NCBI GenBank assembly: GCA_922989275.2
Contig: OV277862.1
Span: 41,255,786-41,319,785 of the forward strand
Reading direction: 5' to 3'
Source of the DNA: Gari tellinella
Taxonomy: Eukaryota; Mollusca; Bivalvia; Cardiida; Psammobiidae
Length of the DNA stretch: 64,000 bases
Below, in pieces: positions 1 to 10,829 of this stretch (position 1 is the stretch's first letter; every line of letters starts with the position of its first letter). Made by a program: the position numbers and the translations under genes. The notes beneath the pieces are model-generated. The model was not told where the DNA came from and did not search any database. It was given only the letters and a program-made list of their open reading frames with translations.

Positions 1-4
1 TTAC

Positions 5-88
5 ATCATGTACTGATCTGGAGTGCTCTTCCTTAATGCGGGCTACCTCATCACGTAACTGCCGAATAGTATCATCCCCCTTAGAAAC
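5..88 (-). CDS. Coiled-coil gene, exon 7 (gene continues past the window edge)
   Basis: The acceptor is a pyrimidine tract ending CTGCAG just right of base 88. The exon reads in phase 0 as VSKGDDTIRQ followed by LRDEVARIKEEHSRSVHD (28 residues, 337-364 of the assembled protein), a charged helix with heptad-like hydrophobic spacing. Bases 1-4 read GTAA on the minus strand, a possible donor that would keep phase 0. If that donor is not used, the exon runs off the window. The downstream exons, stop codon and 3' end are not in the window. Seen: frame, acceptor, possible donor. Inferred: membership of the same gene as exons 1-6, because strand, phase and coiled-coil character agree. Confidence 0.68.
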
Positions 89-252
89 CTGCAGCAGAAA
101 GAAACATCACATGTGTCCAAAAAACAAATGGTACAGACATAAAAAAATACCTGCATTTCATGGCAATCTAACTGAATTTTTAACAAAAGGTAACAGAGGT
201 GTGTGATAAGAAAGAATTCTATGGATGACCGATATACTTATGTAAAAACAAG

Positions 253-420
253 TACAGTAAAACCTCTCTATTGCGACAACTTACTTGTGTTTATTATTGG
301 GTGCTTAAGGCAGGTAAAGAAGCTTTCTGTTTTACTTTCACCTTGCTTTATGCTGTCATGTGTCATTCATACAACCAATCAGCCTTCATTTAATGGTCGT
401 AATAGAGGGGATTTACTGTA
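253..420. mobile_element. D-family pogo/mariner-like MITE
   Basis: Inverted ends TACAGTAAAACCTCTCTATT on the left and AATAGAGGGGATTTACTGTA on the right are flanked by TA. The centre is a decayed hairpin with arms containing AAGAAGCTTTCTGTTTTACTTTCACC. No coding capacity. It lies in the intron between exons 6 and 7 of the coiled-coil gene. A second copy with the same ends lies at 42777-42985. Confidence 0.75.
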
Positions 421-434
421 CTTATGTAAAGCAA

Positions 435-780
435 TTACAGCGCTCCCTCTCTTCAATGGCCCTCCGAACAACGACTCCCTCCTTACAACGACATTCACCG
501 CTGTTCCCACGAAAATTTTGTTTTATGCTTGCACTGATGCATCATGATCTACCTAAAATTGTTGTCTGCTGTTTTTCTTACATAAATGACATTTTGACAG
601 AAAAAAACATAATGACAAACAGCTTGAATCCAGATCAGACGCCGCGTTACGCGGCGTCTGATCTGGATTCAAGCTGTTTGCAAATATAAGCCAATTTCCC
701 TCTCTCTAACGACTCCCTCCGAACAACGTACACAATCTTTGCCTCCCATTGGATGTCGTTGAATAGAGGGAACGCTGTAA
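435..780. mobile_element. TA-flanked MITE carrying an A-type hairpin
   Basis: The ends TTACAGCGCTCCCTCT and AGAGGGAACGCTGTAA are inverted repeats of the pogo/mariner style with TA at the edge. Internal stretches with CCCTCCGAACAACG recur on both sides. A 65-base hairpin (616-680) with two 32-base arms around a single T is embedded in it. The arms are perfect, which suggests the hairpin is younger than the diverged MITE around it. Confidence 0.75.
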
Positions 781-894
781 TATGACTTCACATTGTCTTT
801 TACAATTTGTGTTTGAATTTCACTTGATAATTATACAAAGTTTAATTAGTAAATGATTAATGAAATAGTTATTTGTATAAGCAAGTGAATTAAA

Positions 895-1355
895 TTAACC
901 CATTTCTCCAAATATACCTTTTTACCCCTTTAATTCATTCCTTTACTGAAGAAAATAGCTCTAACTTATAGTCAGGAATATGTATAATATTATAAGAAAT
1001 AGTTTCTATATGGTAGTAAATATATGCTTAACTCTTTCCTCCCTGAAACTGTAAATGGAAAATTCCAGTTTCCATTTTATTCCAGTCCATTTCTGACTCA
1101 TAAGGGTTGTTTTTGTCAATGTTTGAAATTATGACAATCATTGAAGACCCTGATCAGAGGGCTCCTTTCGGAGCCCTCTGATCTTGGTCTTCACTGTTTG
1201 CACAGGACAAGTGAACTATTCACATGTAAACTGTTTGAAAAGGACGCCTATATGCAGGACTAGGGTGCAAAGGGTTAAAGCAGGCTGAAAGTTAAGCTGC
1301 TGAAAGTGGTCACCTGTCTTCAATACTATAAACAGGCTATGGAGTAATGGGTTAA
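895..1355 (+). mobile_element. TTAA-B+ MITE split by a nested TTAA-A1 element
   Basis: The left half (895-1030) begins TTAACCCATTTCTCC and has the B motifs TGAAGAAAATAG and GAATATGTATAAT. The right half resumes at 1275 with TTAAAGCAGGCTGAAAG and ends GTAATGGGTTAA. The break falls exactly at the TTAA that opens the central hairpin in intact B copies. The hairpin arms of this copy are reduced. Confidence 0.75.
1028..1278 (+). mobile_element. TTAA-A1 MITE nested in TTAA-B
   Basis: Begins TTAACTCTTTCCTCCCTG and ends AGTGCAAAGGGTTAA-like. A central hairpin (about 1135-1203) pairs CCTGATCAGAGGGCTCC with GGAGCCCTCTGATC. Flanking TTAA on both sides fits a 4-base TTAA target duplication, as in piggyBac-type transposition. 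Other copies lie at 18141, 19737, 27455, 35231 and 44445. Confidence 0.8.
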
Positions 1356-1920
1356 TACATGATAAAGGTATTTCTTTGCTGTGCATAAAGCTGCAATCTT
1401 TATAATAAACTGCCACTTTAACACACGTTTATTGTAGTTGATTAGAATAACATGTAATATTTCACTACGTTCGGAAACGATTGAATTTTACATTTAATGA
1501 TTATGTCTCAGTCTGATTATCACATTAGTAAATTAATATACATGTACCAAAAACATGTCTATTCACAGCAGGTCATTATTCAACATTAATGAATGGCTAT
1601 TATGTTAGTATTGGACTCAACGTTATCAAACAACTTAAAAGATCTGAACATGACACTATGAGTTAACTCAAAATAGTTACTCTTAAACACAACCATATTC
1701 ACACAGCAAGCAATCATTCAACTTGCAAAAGTTTGTCGCTTGGCATCTGATCAGGATCCAAATTGTTTGTCACTTGGATCATGCAACCTTATACAGACTA
1801 CAGCTTGAAGCAAATTAAAAGTAAAACATAAAGCTTTTCTGCTGTACTTTTATGTTGCTTTAAGCAATCACCTGGCTTTAACACTCTACATATCAATATG
1901 ACCAAACCTTAAAAATACAG
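1356..1920. other. Intronic stretch with worn hairpin fragments
   Basis: No gene seen. About 1742-1775 holds a relic of the A-type hairpin arm (CTGATCAGGATCCAAATTG). About 1801-1875 is a decayed D-type hairpin (AAGCTTTTCTGCTGTACTTTTATG). The rest is AT-rich and unassigned. Confidence 0.5.
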
Positions 1921-2060
1921 AACTTCAGATAAGGGGAGTATTTCAAAGCTAAACTCTAAATGCCTCCACCAAATCATATGATGTGACTACTCATTAGAAT
2001 TGTCATTTTGCTGTGACTGAAATGAGTAGTAACAACATAGGGTTTGGTGGGGCATAAATG
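1921..2060. mobile_element. C-family hAT-like MITE, worn
   Basis: Contains CTTCAGATAAGGGGAGTATT and the paired CTACTCATTAGAATTG and GAATGAGTAGTAACA-like arms typical of family C (compare 20638-20823), but the loop has diverged and the right end is not recognisable. Confidence 0.6.
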
Positions 2061-2300
2061 AGAGCAATTATACTGAAATGGGTGAAACTATTTGAATTGC
2101 ATCTGATAAGAGTCCGAAATGTTTCCAAACCATTGTTCTCAAGGAAAGGCAGTAAAAGCAGTTCTATATACTAAACTTGTTCAAAGCATCAGTCATCTAT
2201 GTGACATTTCAAGCAAAAAAAAATAATTGAGCAAACACACAAGCAGTCAGCATGCTAGAGATGCAAGAAAGTATTACTTTGTCAAGACCATACAACCTAC

Positions 2301-2447
2301 CTCCACATTTTGCATTCGATGTTTGTCTTGCAATATATTTAGTTGCTGCACTTGGGAGTTATATTCCGCCTCCCTGTGGGACATCTCCGCGTGCAGGTCA
2401 GAGACCTGAGCTTGAAGGCCGGAGAGCTTTCTTTCACGGCTAGTTAC
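2301..2447 (-). CDS. Coiled-coil gene, exon 6
   Basis: 147 bp, phase 0 at both ends, giving 49 residues (288-336) that start VTSRERKLSGLQAQVSDLHA and continue EMSHREAEYNSQVQQLN. The acceptor is CCACTGTCACCTAG and the donor GAG|GTAGGT. Leucines and other hydrophobics fall at heptad spacing among many Glu, Arg and Gln, so this is a coiled-coil segment. A more internal AG could also be used, but it lacks a pyrimidine tract, so the longer exon is preferred. The preceding exon ends in phase 0 and joins without a stop. Confidence 0.75.
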
Positions 2448-2587
2448 CTAGGTGACAGTGGTGTTAACAGTGTTATATATGAGTTAGTGGAAAAGCCCTG
2501 TGCTCCCGTGATACACAACACATTCACATAGGATATACACAACACATAGGATATATGGTCTGATAATCCCTTCCTCCACACAAATCC

Positions 2588-2815
2588 CTTAACCCATTAA
2601 CCTTTTTACGCCTCTTATTATTTCTACTAAAAGAGAATTATAAGTCCTCATATAGGAAGTCCTGAACACAAAACACAGAAGGTATTTCTATTTCCTTTCG
2701 AGATGGTAACATCAAGCAGGTTGAAAGTTTGTTCCTCTAGTACTATATCTGCTTTAACCTCAAACTGCTTTAAATAGTTATCTGTCCTCAAAACTAGAAA
2801 CAGGCCAAGTGGCAA
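2588..2815 (+). mobile_element. TTAA-B MITE, degenerate
   Basis: Begins TTAACCCATTAACC, keeps TTTTTACGCC, the AAGCAGGTTGAAAG arm and the tail TGTCCTCAAAACTAGAAACAG. The hairpin is no longer self-complementary. Confidence 0.55.
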
Positions 2816-2922
2816 AGAGATGTGATATCCTATTCCTATCAATAAATGCCCTGTTCCTTGGCATAAGCTTCTCTCCTTTTAAATGCCCTCAAAGCTAAAC
2901 CTATTGATGCTGTTAAGTATAG

Positions 2923-3008
2923 TGGCAGTTAAAAGCCAGATGACAGTTAAGCAGAAAGTTCCTATAGGAGCTTTCTGCTTTACTTTTATCTTGCTTTAAG
3001 CAGGTCAC
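2923..3008. repeat. D-type hairpin
   Basis: Arms AAGCAGAAAGTTCCTATAG and AGGAGCTTTCTGCTTTACTT pair closely around a short loop. No D-type termini are seen next to it, so it is either a remnant or a free hairpin cassette. Confidence 0.65.
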
Positions 3009-3010
3009 CC

Positions 3011-3295
3011 ATCTTAAGCCCATGATTATTATTATGCGCTGCATTAGTTGGATATAGGTGATATGTACCTATTGCTATGGAGGAAAGGTTTATAAGACAA
3101 ATTCAAGTAGTCCAACCTAATCAGAGCAAATATATTGAACAAAATGTATGGATCTTAAGCCCATGATTATTATTATGCGCTGCATTAGTTGGATATAGGT
3201 GATATGTACCTATTGCTATGGAGGAAAGGTTTATAAGACAAATTCAAGTAGTCCAACCTAATCAGAGCAAATATATTGAACAAAATGTATGGATC
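3011..3295. repeat. Perfect tandem duplication, 141 bp x 2
   Basis: The unit beginning ATCTTAAGCCCATGATTATT is repeated twice in direct tandem (starts 3011 and 3152). I see no mismatch between the copies, and a further ATC follows. It is either very recent or an assembly artefact. No coding potential. Confidence 0.9.
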
Positions 3296-4229
3296 GTATT
3301 TAAGTCAGGCAACAACTTAATGCAGAACAAAAGTATTGCTTAAACTCCATTGGCAGCTTTCTGCATTACCTTTCGTCCTGCATTCAGGAACCAAATATTT
3401 TCAGAACTGTTCATGGCTCTTATTGAATTGACTACTTGAGGTACAAAATGTAACCAACAAAAACTATCTACCCCAAACTATGCCTATATATTGATGAAAC
3501 TTTACAAGATATTGAGTTAGTCAGGTATGACAAGAATCCAAACTGTTATATTCAGCTCAGATCTTTCCAAGTTTGAAGACTTCATTTGAAAATTTAGCAT
3601 TGTAAGGATTAAAGCAATGTGTATCAAATGGGAGAAAAACATGGCAGCCTTTGGTAGCTTGCAGGGAATGCACTGAGCAATGTATGGGTAAGCCTAAAAG
3701 CTTGTGCTTAAGCAAAATCACCAAAGAAGCAAACCAAGCCATAAAAGTGATTGAAATGATGTTATATTTGTTTCTTTCTGCAATTTTCTGTGCACACTGG
3801 TTTCTGAATAATTCTGTGTTCTTTATCTATTCTTTATCTTAAATTGTATTAAATATTACGATTTCTAACTTATAAAGAACTTTTTCAAACATTTCTTATC
3901 AACTTTAAAACATAAAAGTATATACCAATTAACTTGTATTAAGATTTGATTTGCTATGAATTATTTTACTTGTATTAGACGACCATTCTACAGATCTTCA
4001 ATACCGATCATTAATGCAGTATACATATAATTCAGAAAGCTCATATTGGAGCTTTCTGCATTATTTGTATCCTGCATTAAACAGTCATCTGTTATTAAAG
4101 ACCTCCAAACTTCAATTATACTTAACACCAGTTTGACTGTAATTATGAAGTGTTAGTTTTCTCTATTACAAATTGTTTTCCCTATATCCATCACTATATT
4201 AGCCCCTTGATTGTAAGGAACAAGCATAT
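3296..4229. other. Intron with two hairpin relics, otherwise unassigned
   Basis: No gene seen in about 930 bases. About 3345-3385 and 4032-4085 hold D-type arms (GGAGCTTTCTGCATTA). The remainder is AT-rich single-copy-looking sequence. Confidence 0.5.
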
Positions 4230-4510
4230 CGAGGGTTCGGCGCAAGAGGGGCGTAACTACATTTTTCAAAAATGTTCAGGAAGTGAAAAAAACTAATTTA
4301 TTTCTATAGATTGAAAGTTAGATACATATTTACCATGTGTTTTGTTTTAAGATCATTTATTCTTTATGAAACATTAAAAAAAAATATTAAAAGTTTACAA
4401 AATAGTGTTATATTTAAAAAAATCTGACTTACGCCCTTATTGCATGCTTTTTCAAGGAAATCTGAAGAAATTTTATATGCAAGAAGGGCGTAAGTCAACT
4501 TAACCTTGGC

Positions 4511-4771
4511 CATAACTTTGGAACTACATGTGATAGAGACTTCATATTTGGCATGTGTATTCAACCCAAGGAGCTCTTGAGGTCAACCCAACTTGGATCA
4601 TGTCAGACCAAGGTCAAGGTCATTAAGGGATAATAGGCTTAATTTAATAAAAAATTGTCATAACTTTGGGACAACATGTGATAGAGACTCCATATTTGAT
4701 ATGTGTACTTGACTTCAGAAGCTCTTGAGCTCAGTACAAGTTAGATCATGTCATACAAAGGTCAAGGTCAC
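4511..4771 (+). repeat. Two diverged tandem units of a dispersed repeat
   Basis: Units starting CATAACTTTGGAACTACATG (4511) and CATAACTTTGGGACAACATG (4659) run about 148 and 113 bases and contain AAGGTCAAGGTCA. A related stretch in opposite orientation lies at about 32270-32390. No coding potential seen. Confidence 0.7.
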
Positions 4772-6299
4772 ATGCAGGGGGCATAGTATTTCAGAAATAC
4801 ATCTTATTGATAATGTTTGACTTATGCTCTCGTTGCACATTTTTCCCAAGTACATCTGGCAGGACTGTTCTATTATATATTTTTCAGTTAAACTGAAGTT
4901 AAAAAAAAAGTGAATTTTTATTACCTTTTATGCAAATAATAAAATGTACAACAGAATATGTACATGTATTGCTTGGGTTATTTTGATGTACATTTCCGTT
5001 TTGATTTACAATGTATTTAATTAAGGACATTCACAGTTCTCCGGTTGAAAACATAATCAGACTATATTTTCTCACCTGTGCCTCAATCAATTTAAAACTT
5101 CATTAAAGTGTTCAGTATCATTTGACATAGTGTACAACATGTCCTATAACTCTGAATATTTCACATATTTTGAAACATCACTCAAGTGAGCAGTATAATC
5201 TGGATTACATACAGCAACAAGTCTTATCATTCTTTTTAAATTTGATAAGAGTTATGCCTCTTTTTACCTTCTACCACATATATATTTTACTATCAATGTT
5301 GCTTATGTTATTTCTTCATGGATTTGATTAAATAGTAAAGGAAGACTAATTTACAATCACCCACATTACTAAAATGACACAAGGCCTATAACTCTTTCAC
5401 AAATATGAATTTCTTAGAAATTTGCCCTTAGTTCAGTTTTTGTCCTCATTAGGTTTGAAACTACTCAAGCATTCAGTTATCATCTGACTTCAGTATTTGT
5501 TTGTCAACACTTGACTTTGGGAGTGGGTTGGTACCCATTTAATTGGTGAAAATATGCTCTAAAACAACGTAAAATACTTGATTTGGACAAAAAATGAGTC
5601 GTAAAATTTCATTTCGGGGGAAAATCCTGCCGTAAACAGCTCATTTTGGGAAAAAGTCCTTGTTTTCTTTTGGGAATGGTCCCCCCTCCCTCCGAAAAAG
5701 ACTGGTTTACATACAACAACAAGTCCTATACCTTTTTTTTTTTAACCTTTTCTACAGTTTTGCTCATTTCTACTTCCTACATTGGATTTGAATAAAAGTT
5801 AAAAATTACTGTGCCTCAACACTATCCATTTGAAATGACAAGGCCTATAACTCTTATCACAAACTATGCCCCTATGTACTCAGAATTTCTTTACAATTTG
5901 TAAACAGAAAAATAAGAACAGGCCTTATGTCCAATTTTATTATCAAGCATGCATACTGTTTATGGACAGCTTTCACTTTTACAAGTTACACTGGTCTGAT
6001 TTAAGTGTGTCAAAAAAATATTAAGTGGTTAACTTTTGTCACCAAAAATTTTCAACAAAAATGTGTGACAGTTGACTATATATTACAGTCAAGTCAAAAA
6101 GAAGTACATGTCATGTGGACATATATCAACATGTGGAGCCAAATTAATTTGTTGCTTGTTATCTAAAAATGCCTATCTACTATGAATGCACAGGCCTCAA
6201 CCAAATAAGAAAAACATGATTCTGGTGAAAATTGTGAAGGAGCTGACATCAAATGCTCTTAAACAGGCTGAACCAAGGTAAAACATCTGAAAAATATTT
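4772..6299. other. Interior of the 4.2 kb element, unassigned
   Basis: About 1.5 kb of AT-rich sequence without a long frame in any reading. I recognise no hairpin MITE here. Confidence 0.5.
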
Positions 6300-6830
6300 T
6301 GCAGCCATCATCCATGCAGTAGAATAAAGCAGATCCTGAAGAAATATGGCAAACTTCAGAATGCATTCTCTGTGAGAATGTTTTCTCATATAGTGATAAT
6401 CAGGCAAAGAGACTTGAGGTACCCAAATTGTTCAGTCAGAGCATGGCATCAGCTACAGTCAAAGGGTCTTAGAGATGAGGAATTCTGTCGAATTTAGTAA
6501 GGAAGTTGAAAAGTTGACCAAAACTCCTTATGTAGGTGACCCTGCATTGCTAAGGCAGCAAAGGCCACCATAACAACACTTTACAGGGGCTGACCTTCAC
6601 ATTAACTTGTACCCAAACCATGTACTTAATTATAATGGAGCATGATTACTAAATTAAAATCAAATGGTATCGAAAACAGCTCGGGTACAGAATGTACATG
6701 TATACATATGAACTTGCCAAGAGATGTTCAAGAGCCATATATGATGCAGAGTTTCAACAAGTCACAGACTTATATGGGTCTGATTTCCCCACAGCTCTGA
6801 ACTTAATTTGAAATAGGATATGGTAAGAGC
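6300..6830 (+). pseudogene. Possible decayed coding remnant
   Basis: Protein-like stretches appear in broken frames. Around 6340-6470 one reads LCENVFSYSDNQAKRLEVPK, and around 6690-6810 ELAKRCSRAIYDAEFQQVTD then LYGSDFPTALNL before a stop. Several stops and frame changes separate them. They could be remains of a transposase or cargo gene of the surrounding 4.2 kb element. AT-rich noncoding sequence can produce such stretches by chance. Confidence 0.25.
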
Positions 6831-6977
6831 TCTTGAGCAAAGCAAGCTGTGATAACTCAGTTCATAAAATGATGCCCTTTTCATAGGGGTGTCTAAGCTT
6901 CTCAACCTGATACTGGTTTACCTGCTACAAGTGAGTGCTTAAAACTATTGGTATACAGAAGCAAGTCAAAACTGCAC

Positions 6978-7287
6978 TTAAAGACATCTCCTGACGACCT
7001 TTTGGTCATAACACCCTGCCAGACAATTTCCTTGCAAAGAGCATGGGTCTTGTGGATGTACTGTTAGCAAAGAACCATTGAAGCTTCTCGTCTGAGACTC
7101 TACCTTTATATTTGATAGTTGGGTTAGAAATAACCATTGAAAATCACTAGAGCATGAGTATAATCTGGACCTCACCAGGTAAACTGAGATTGTGCTGCAC
7201 ATGATATGCGCATGATTTGACAGTTACACTGACACCTCCAGAACAATGGGCTGGTGGTCCCTCAATGGACTGAGGAAAAGTCTTTAA
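6978..7287 (-). mobile_element. TTAA-E MITE
   Basis: Runs from TTAAAGACATC to AAAAGTCTTTAA, so TTAA flanks an AGAC..GTCT element. Over most of its length it matches copies at 45104-45402 and 59924-60234 in reverse orientation, including CTCACCAGGTAAACTGAGAT. It carries no intact gene. The short open frames it shares with the 45 kb copy only reflect common descent. Confidence 0.8.
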
Positions 7288-8187
7288 AGATCAACACTGT
7301 GTCAGAAGAGACCTAATTTAGCAAAGCTGCATACTGATATTATACACCTACACAGATCTTCATTTGGTTGGGAAATTTCCAGTAGATCTAGGTATGTTTT
7401 ATATCTGAAGAACCAAAACAATTGACTGGCAAAGTCTTAACTCAGTCACCTATGAAACTTTAACAGAACACATTCAATTAAGTTTAAGTAAATGTTTGAC
7501 CAATAAGGGTTTTTTAAATAACAACATATTGCAAACTAACAAACATCGGAGACACTGATCAGAGAGCTCCTGCAGGTCTTAGCTGTCTACATGTTCAGGG
7601 CCTGCACTGTTTGCATAGGGCAAGTGTACTTTTTGCAGATACACTGTTTGTTTGTGACGAGTATACTCATTGCTTCTAGGTTTGAATGTGTTTAAAGGGA
7701 AATTTCAGTTTTGAAAATATTAAAAACTGATAACTCTAACACTAAATCTGCCTAAAAAGTAGATCTTATATCAATAATATTCTAATACCTCACGCCCGAA
7801 AAGGAAATAGTGAGAGGTTTTGTAGACTGTTATAACCAAATTCTGAACCCTAAAATATCTAAAAATGACATATATATTTACACATCCTGCCTCCAACACA
7901 AATTTAATGTACATAAAATGCAAACTGCCCTTATTCAAGACTCAGGCGCCCCCATAAGCCACATTATGGCTGCCTTCTTTTCTCAAGTATAAGATTTAAA
8001 CCTTTTTTTCACCTTAAAATTGAAAATATTGTGTCATGTCAGTGCTTAAGTAGACTGTTATGATGCAATAATATACTGTTGTGATGTCATAAAGAACATA
8101 ATGCCATCATAAGATAACAACACAGCAGTTATTTGTTTACTTAAGTCTGTATTGCAGGATAGATTGTAAGTCAACCAGATGTTTTTT
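7288..8187. other. Interior of the 4.2 kb element with an A-type relic
   Basis: About 7550-7625 is a worn A-type hairpin region (CACTGATCAGAGAGCTCC and GCACTGTTTGCATAGGGC). Nothing else recognised. Confidence 0.45.
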
Positions 8188-8233
8188 AGCATGCAAGAAG
8201 GGCGTAAGTGGACTTACGCCCTTCTTGCGCTAA
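8188..8233. repeat. Subterminal palindrome of the 4.2 kb element
   Basis: GCAAGAAGGGCGTAAGT followed almost directly by ACTTACGCCCTTCTTGC forms a near-perfect hairpin. The same GGGCGTAA core recurs near the left end, as expected for subterminal transposase-binding repeats. Confidence 0.7.
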
Positions 8234-8428
8234 GATAATTTGGCAATCTGAGATACGCCCTTATTGCAATATCAAATTATTGATATAAATATCTGAAACT
8301 TTTTGTTTAAATTTATACAGCATATGAGTTTGACTAATATAAGCTGAAAAATAAAAAAAAGTCATTTTTGGAAAAATATGTAGTTACGCCCCTCTTGCGC
8401 CGAGCCCTCGATATAGAAGTTTAAGGAG

Positions 8429-8592
8429 CAAGGGCTCCAGATAAGAGGGTGTGAGCTGAACAAATCAAGTATTTTCTCACTTAATCCTATGGAGTTACTA
8501 CTCATTAGAATCGCCTCGAGTAGTAACACCATAGGGTTTAAGATAGAAATAAAGAATTTAATTTTGAAATTCTCCTCTTATCTGGAGCCCTG
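8429..8592. mobile_element. C-family hAT-like MITE
   Basis: Ends AGGGCTCCAGATAAGAGGG and CCTCTTATCTGGAGCCCTG are inverted repeats. The centre has ACTACTCATTAGAATCG and the complementary GAGTAGTAACACCATAGGG, with one inner arm shortened. It sits 18 bases from the right end of the 4.2 kb element. Confidence 0.78.
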
Positions 8593-8887
8593 GAGTCAGG
8601 TCAGATCCAGCAAAACACAGTGCCTTATCAGAATCAAATTGATTCATCACTTGGTTTGTATGGACAATTTTGCAAGCAGGTGCCATTTATTTAACATTCA
8701 AAAGGTTATAAGTGTCAAAATTCTACTCCAGTTAGAATTACTAGTACACCTAGCTCATCCTTAATCCTTAAAGTGCAGGAATACAGTAGTACAGACATAA
8801 TAGCCCTCTGATCAGTTACCCAACTATTTTAATACTGTTAGATGTTGCCTGGACACATTCCCCTAGAGTCCCTTTGTTAAGCTTTCA

Positions 8888-9145
8888 TTAACCCATTACT
8901 CCATAGTAAAACCTTTTAATGCGGCCAAATAATGTATTCCTGCACTGAAGAAAATAGTTCATTTTTATACAGTCATGAATATGCATCATAATATATAGTT
9001 CCTTTATCCTAGCAGATGGTAGCTTAAAGCAGGCTGAAAGTAAAGCAGAATGCGCCTTTTAAGGCGCATTCTGCTTAACTTTCAACCTGCGTTAAGTGGT
9101 CACATGTCTTTAAAACTAGAACAATGCTATGGGGTAATGGGCTAA
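8888..9145 (+). mobile_element. TTAA-B+ MITE, complete
   Basis: From TTAACCCATTACTCCATAG to GGGGTAATGGGCTAA. The central hairpin reads TTAAAGCAGGCTGAAAG..GCGCCTTTTAAGGCGC..CTTTCAACCTGCGTTAA. No coding capacity. The TTAA edges and CCC start suggest a piggyBac-type origin. Confidence 0.82.
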
Positions 9146-10039
9146 TATAACATTGACTAGAGTGTACTAATGAACAGGATGGTAAATTATTTCTAGAACA
9201 TGTTACAACATTACAACTACGATAACTGAAGAGAGATAGTAAACTGTAAAACCCCATAAATACTGTACAAGTGGTTCCCTTGTATAAATAGTGTGCTAAA
9301 CCAGCACAAGTATTTGCTAACAGTATATTCAAGGATGAACACATAAATATTAACTGTTCGCAGGTTTGCCCGCTAAATATTCTTATTATATGCCTTCTTA
9401 TGATATCGAGCGTTTCCGCCTGTATCTGCACAGTAAAATACAAAAGTCTGTATCTTACTTCTTGTATTTTACTGTTTGCATTTTACTCCAACCATGTTTT
9501 CGATTAAGCATCACGTCATGTATAAGTTCGCTTTATTCTTTGTGGCATAAAATAATTCTTGTTCTGCTTCAAGTATCAAATGTTTCTGGATATAAAATGA
9601 TTGAAACAACTATTTAGTTGTTTTTGGTGTAAATTGAAGGCATATAATATAATATATACTGGTGATGTTACAGGGCCTTGTATTCAGCTCTCGACAGACA
9701 GACTCAGCAAATAATATGCCTGGACTCAGTCCTGCATGGGAATGAAAATGTGCAAACTCTTTGCAGACAGATTCTGTATTTCAGTGTAGACCATGATCAG
9801 AATGCTCCATAGGAGCTGTCTAATCTGGGTCTACACGTTTTTCACAAAAATATGTATATGCTGATAACAGGAGAAGGGTTAAATTCATCCATAGTTCTGT
9901 TAGGTGGTCATTTTGTGAAGATGCATGTATCTCTATAAAGAAAGTAGACTGCCCTATACAGAACAAAAGCTGTGCAGAAATTCTCCTGCAGGACTTTCCT
10001 GTTTACTTTTGACCTGCATTATGCCACCACCTGTGTTTA
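9146..10039. other. Intron, unassigned, with hairpin relics
   Basis: No exon recognised in about 890 bases. About 9790-9845 is a worn A-type hairpin (GATCAGAATGCTCC..GGGTCTACACGTTTTT) and about 9970-10025 a worn D-type arm. Confidence 0.45.
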
Positions 10040-10232
10040 ACATAGTACCCCATAAATATGCCTTTTTACGCCTTTAATTTATTCTTCCACTGAATAAAAT
10101 AGTTCCATATTATACAGAAATTATTATGTATCATAAGAAATAGTTCCTATTTCCTAGCAGGTGGTAGCTTAAAGCAGGCTGAAAGTACAACAGAATGTGC
10201 CTTATACAGGCTATGGAGTAAAGGGTTAAGAC
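10040..10232 (+). mobile_element. TTAA-B+ MITE lacking its right hairpin arm
   Basis: Has TACCCCATAAATATGCC, TTTTTACGCC and AGCTTAAAGCAGGCTGAAAG, then jumps from GTGCCTTA to ACAGGCTATGGAGTAAAGGG. The right hairpin arm and part of the tail are deleted. Confidence 0.7.
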
Positions 10233-10292
10233 ATCTAATTTCTTATTGAAATATGATACACATATTTTTTCCTGAACAACTTGTACAGTTTG

Positions 10293-10458
10293 TCCTATAC
10301 CACAATTAAATAACAGTCCCACACCACAATTAAATAAAAGTCCTACACCACAATTAAATAAAAGTTCTATACCACAATTAATTCTAAGTCCTATACCACA
10401 ATTAATTTAAAGTCCTATACTGCAATTAATTCAAAGTCCTATACCACAATTAAATCAA
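10293..10458. repeat. 24 bp minisatellite, about 7 units
   Basis: Units of the form CCTATACCACAATTAAATAA plus AAGT repeat in tandem with small changes (TACACC, TACTGC, AATTAATT). No coding potential. Confidence 0.88.
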
Positions 10459-10544
10459 AAGGGAAGTGACACAATAAGAAACTACAAGCCTGTGATCTGT
10501 GTATCCTAGGACACAGCGACCCACACTATTGTAATATCACCTAC

Positions 10545-10655
10545 CTCTACATTGAGATCTTCAACTCGCTGTTCAGAGCGCCTGAGGTCTGTCTTGAGTT
10601 TGGAGATTGTGAAATCTTTTTCTGATTGACTAGTTGATTCATATGCACTTGTTCT
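10545..10655 (-). CDS. Coiled-coil gene, exon 5
   Basis: 111 bp, phase 0 at both ends. It encodes 37 residues (251-287): RTSAYESTSQSEKDF then TISKLKTDLRRSEQRVEDLNVE. The acceptor is CATTTGCAG and the donor GAG|GTAGGT. A Ser/Thr-rich start leads into a coiled-coil heptad run (I, L, L, V, L spacing). No stop when joined to exons 4 and 6. Confidence 0.8.
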
Positions 10656-10829
10656 CTGCAAATGGTATAGAGCATGAAAGTTCAATTTTCTGTTCTTGTA
10701 AATGTCAAAAAAATTGCTACATTCTTCTTACTTATCAATGTTCAAAAATAAATGTTAGAAGAAAACTTAAAACAGTTGAAACTTAGTAACTCATATTTCA
10801 AAGATAACAGACAGAAAAATGGTGGTTTG

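Larger units (their letters stand above)
4230..8410. mobile_element. 4.2 kb inverted-repeat DNA transposon, probably non-autonomous
   Basis: The left end CGAGGGTTCGGCGCAAGAGG and the right end CCTCTTGCGCCGAGCCCTCG are inverted repeats with one mismatch over 20 bases. The match continues through GGGCGTAACTACAT into CATTTTTC/GAAAAATA-type sequence. ATAT lies outside both ends. Subterminal motifs related to CTTACGCCCTTCTTGC recur just inside both ends (about 4428-4500 and 8188-8270). No intact transposase was found. The interior holds a tandem satellite (4511-4771), a TTAA-E insertion (6978-7287) and a possible decayed coding region (about 6300-6830). The superfamily is not identified. Confidence 0.72.
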
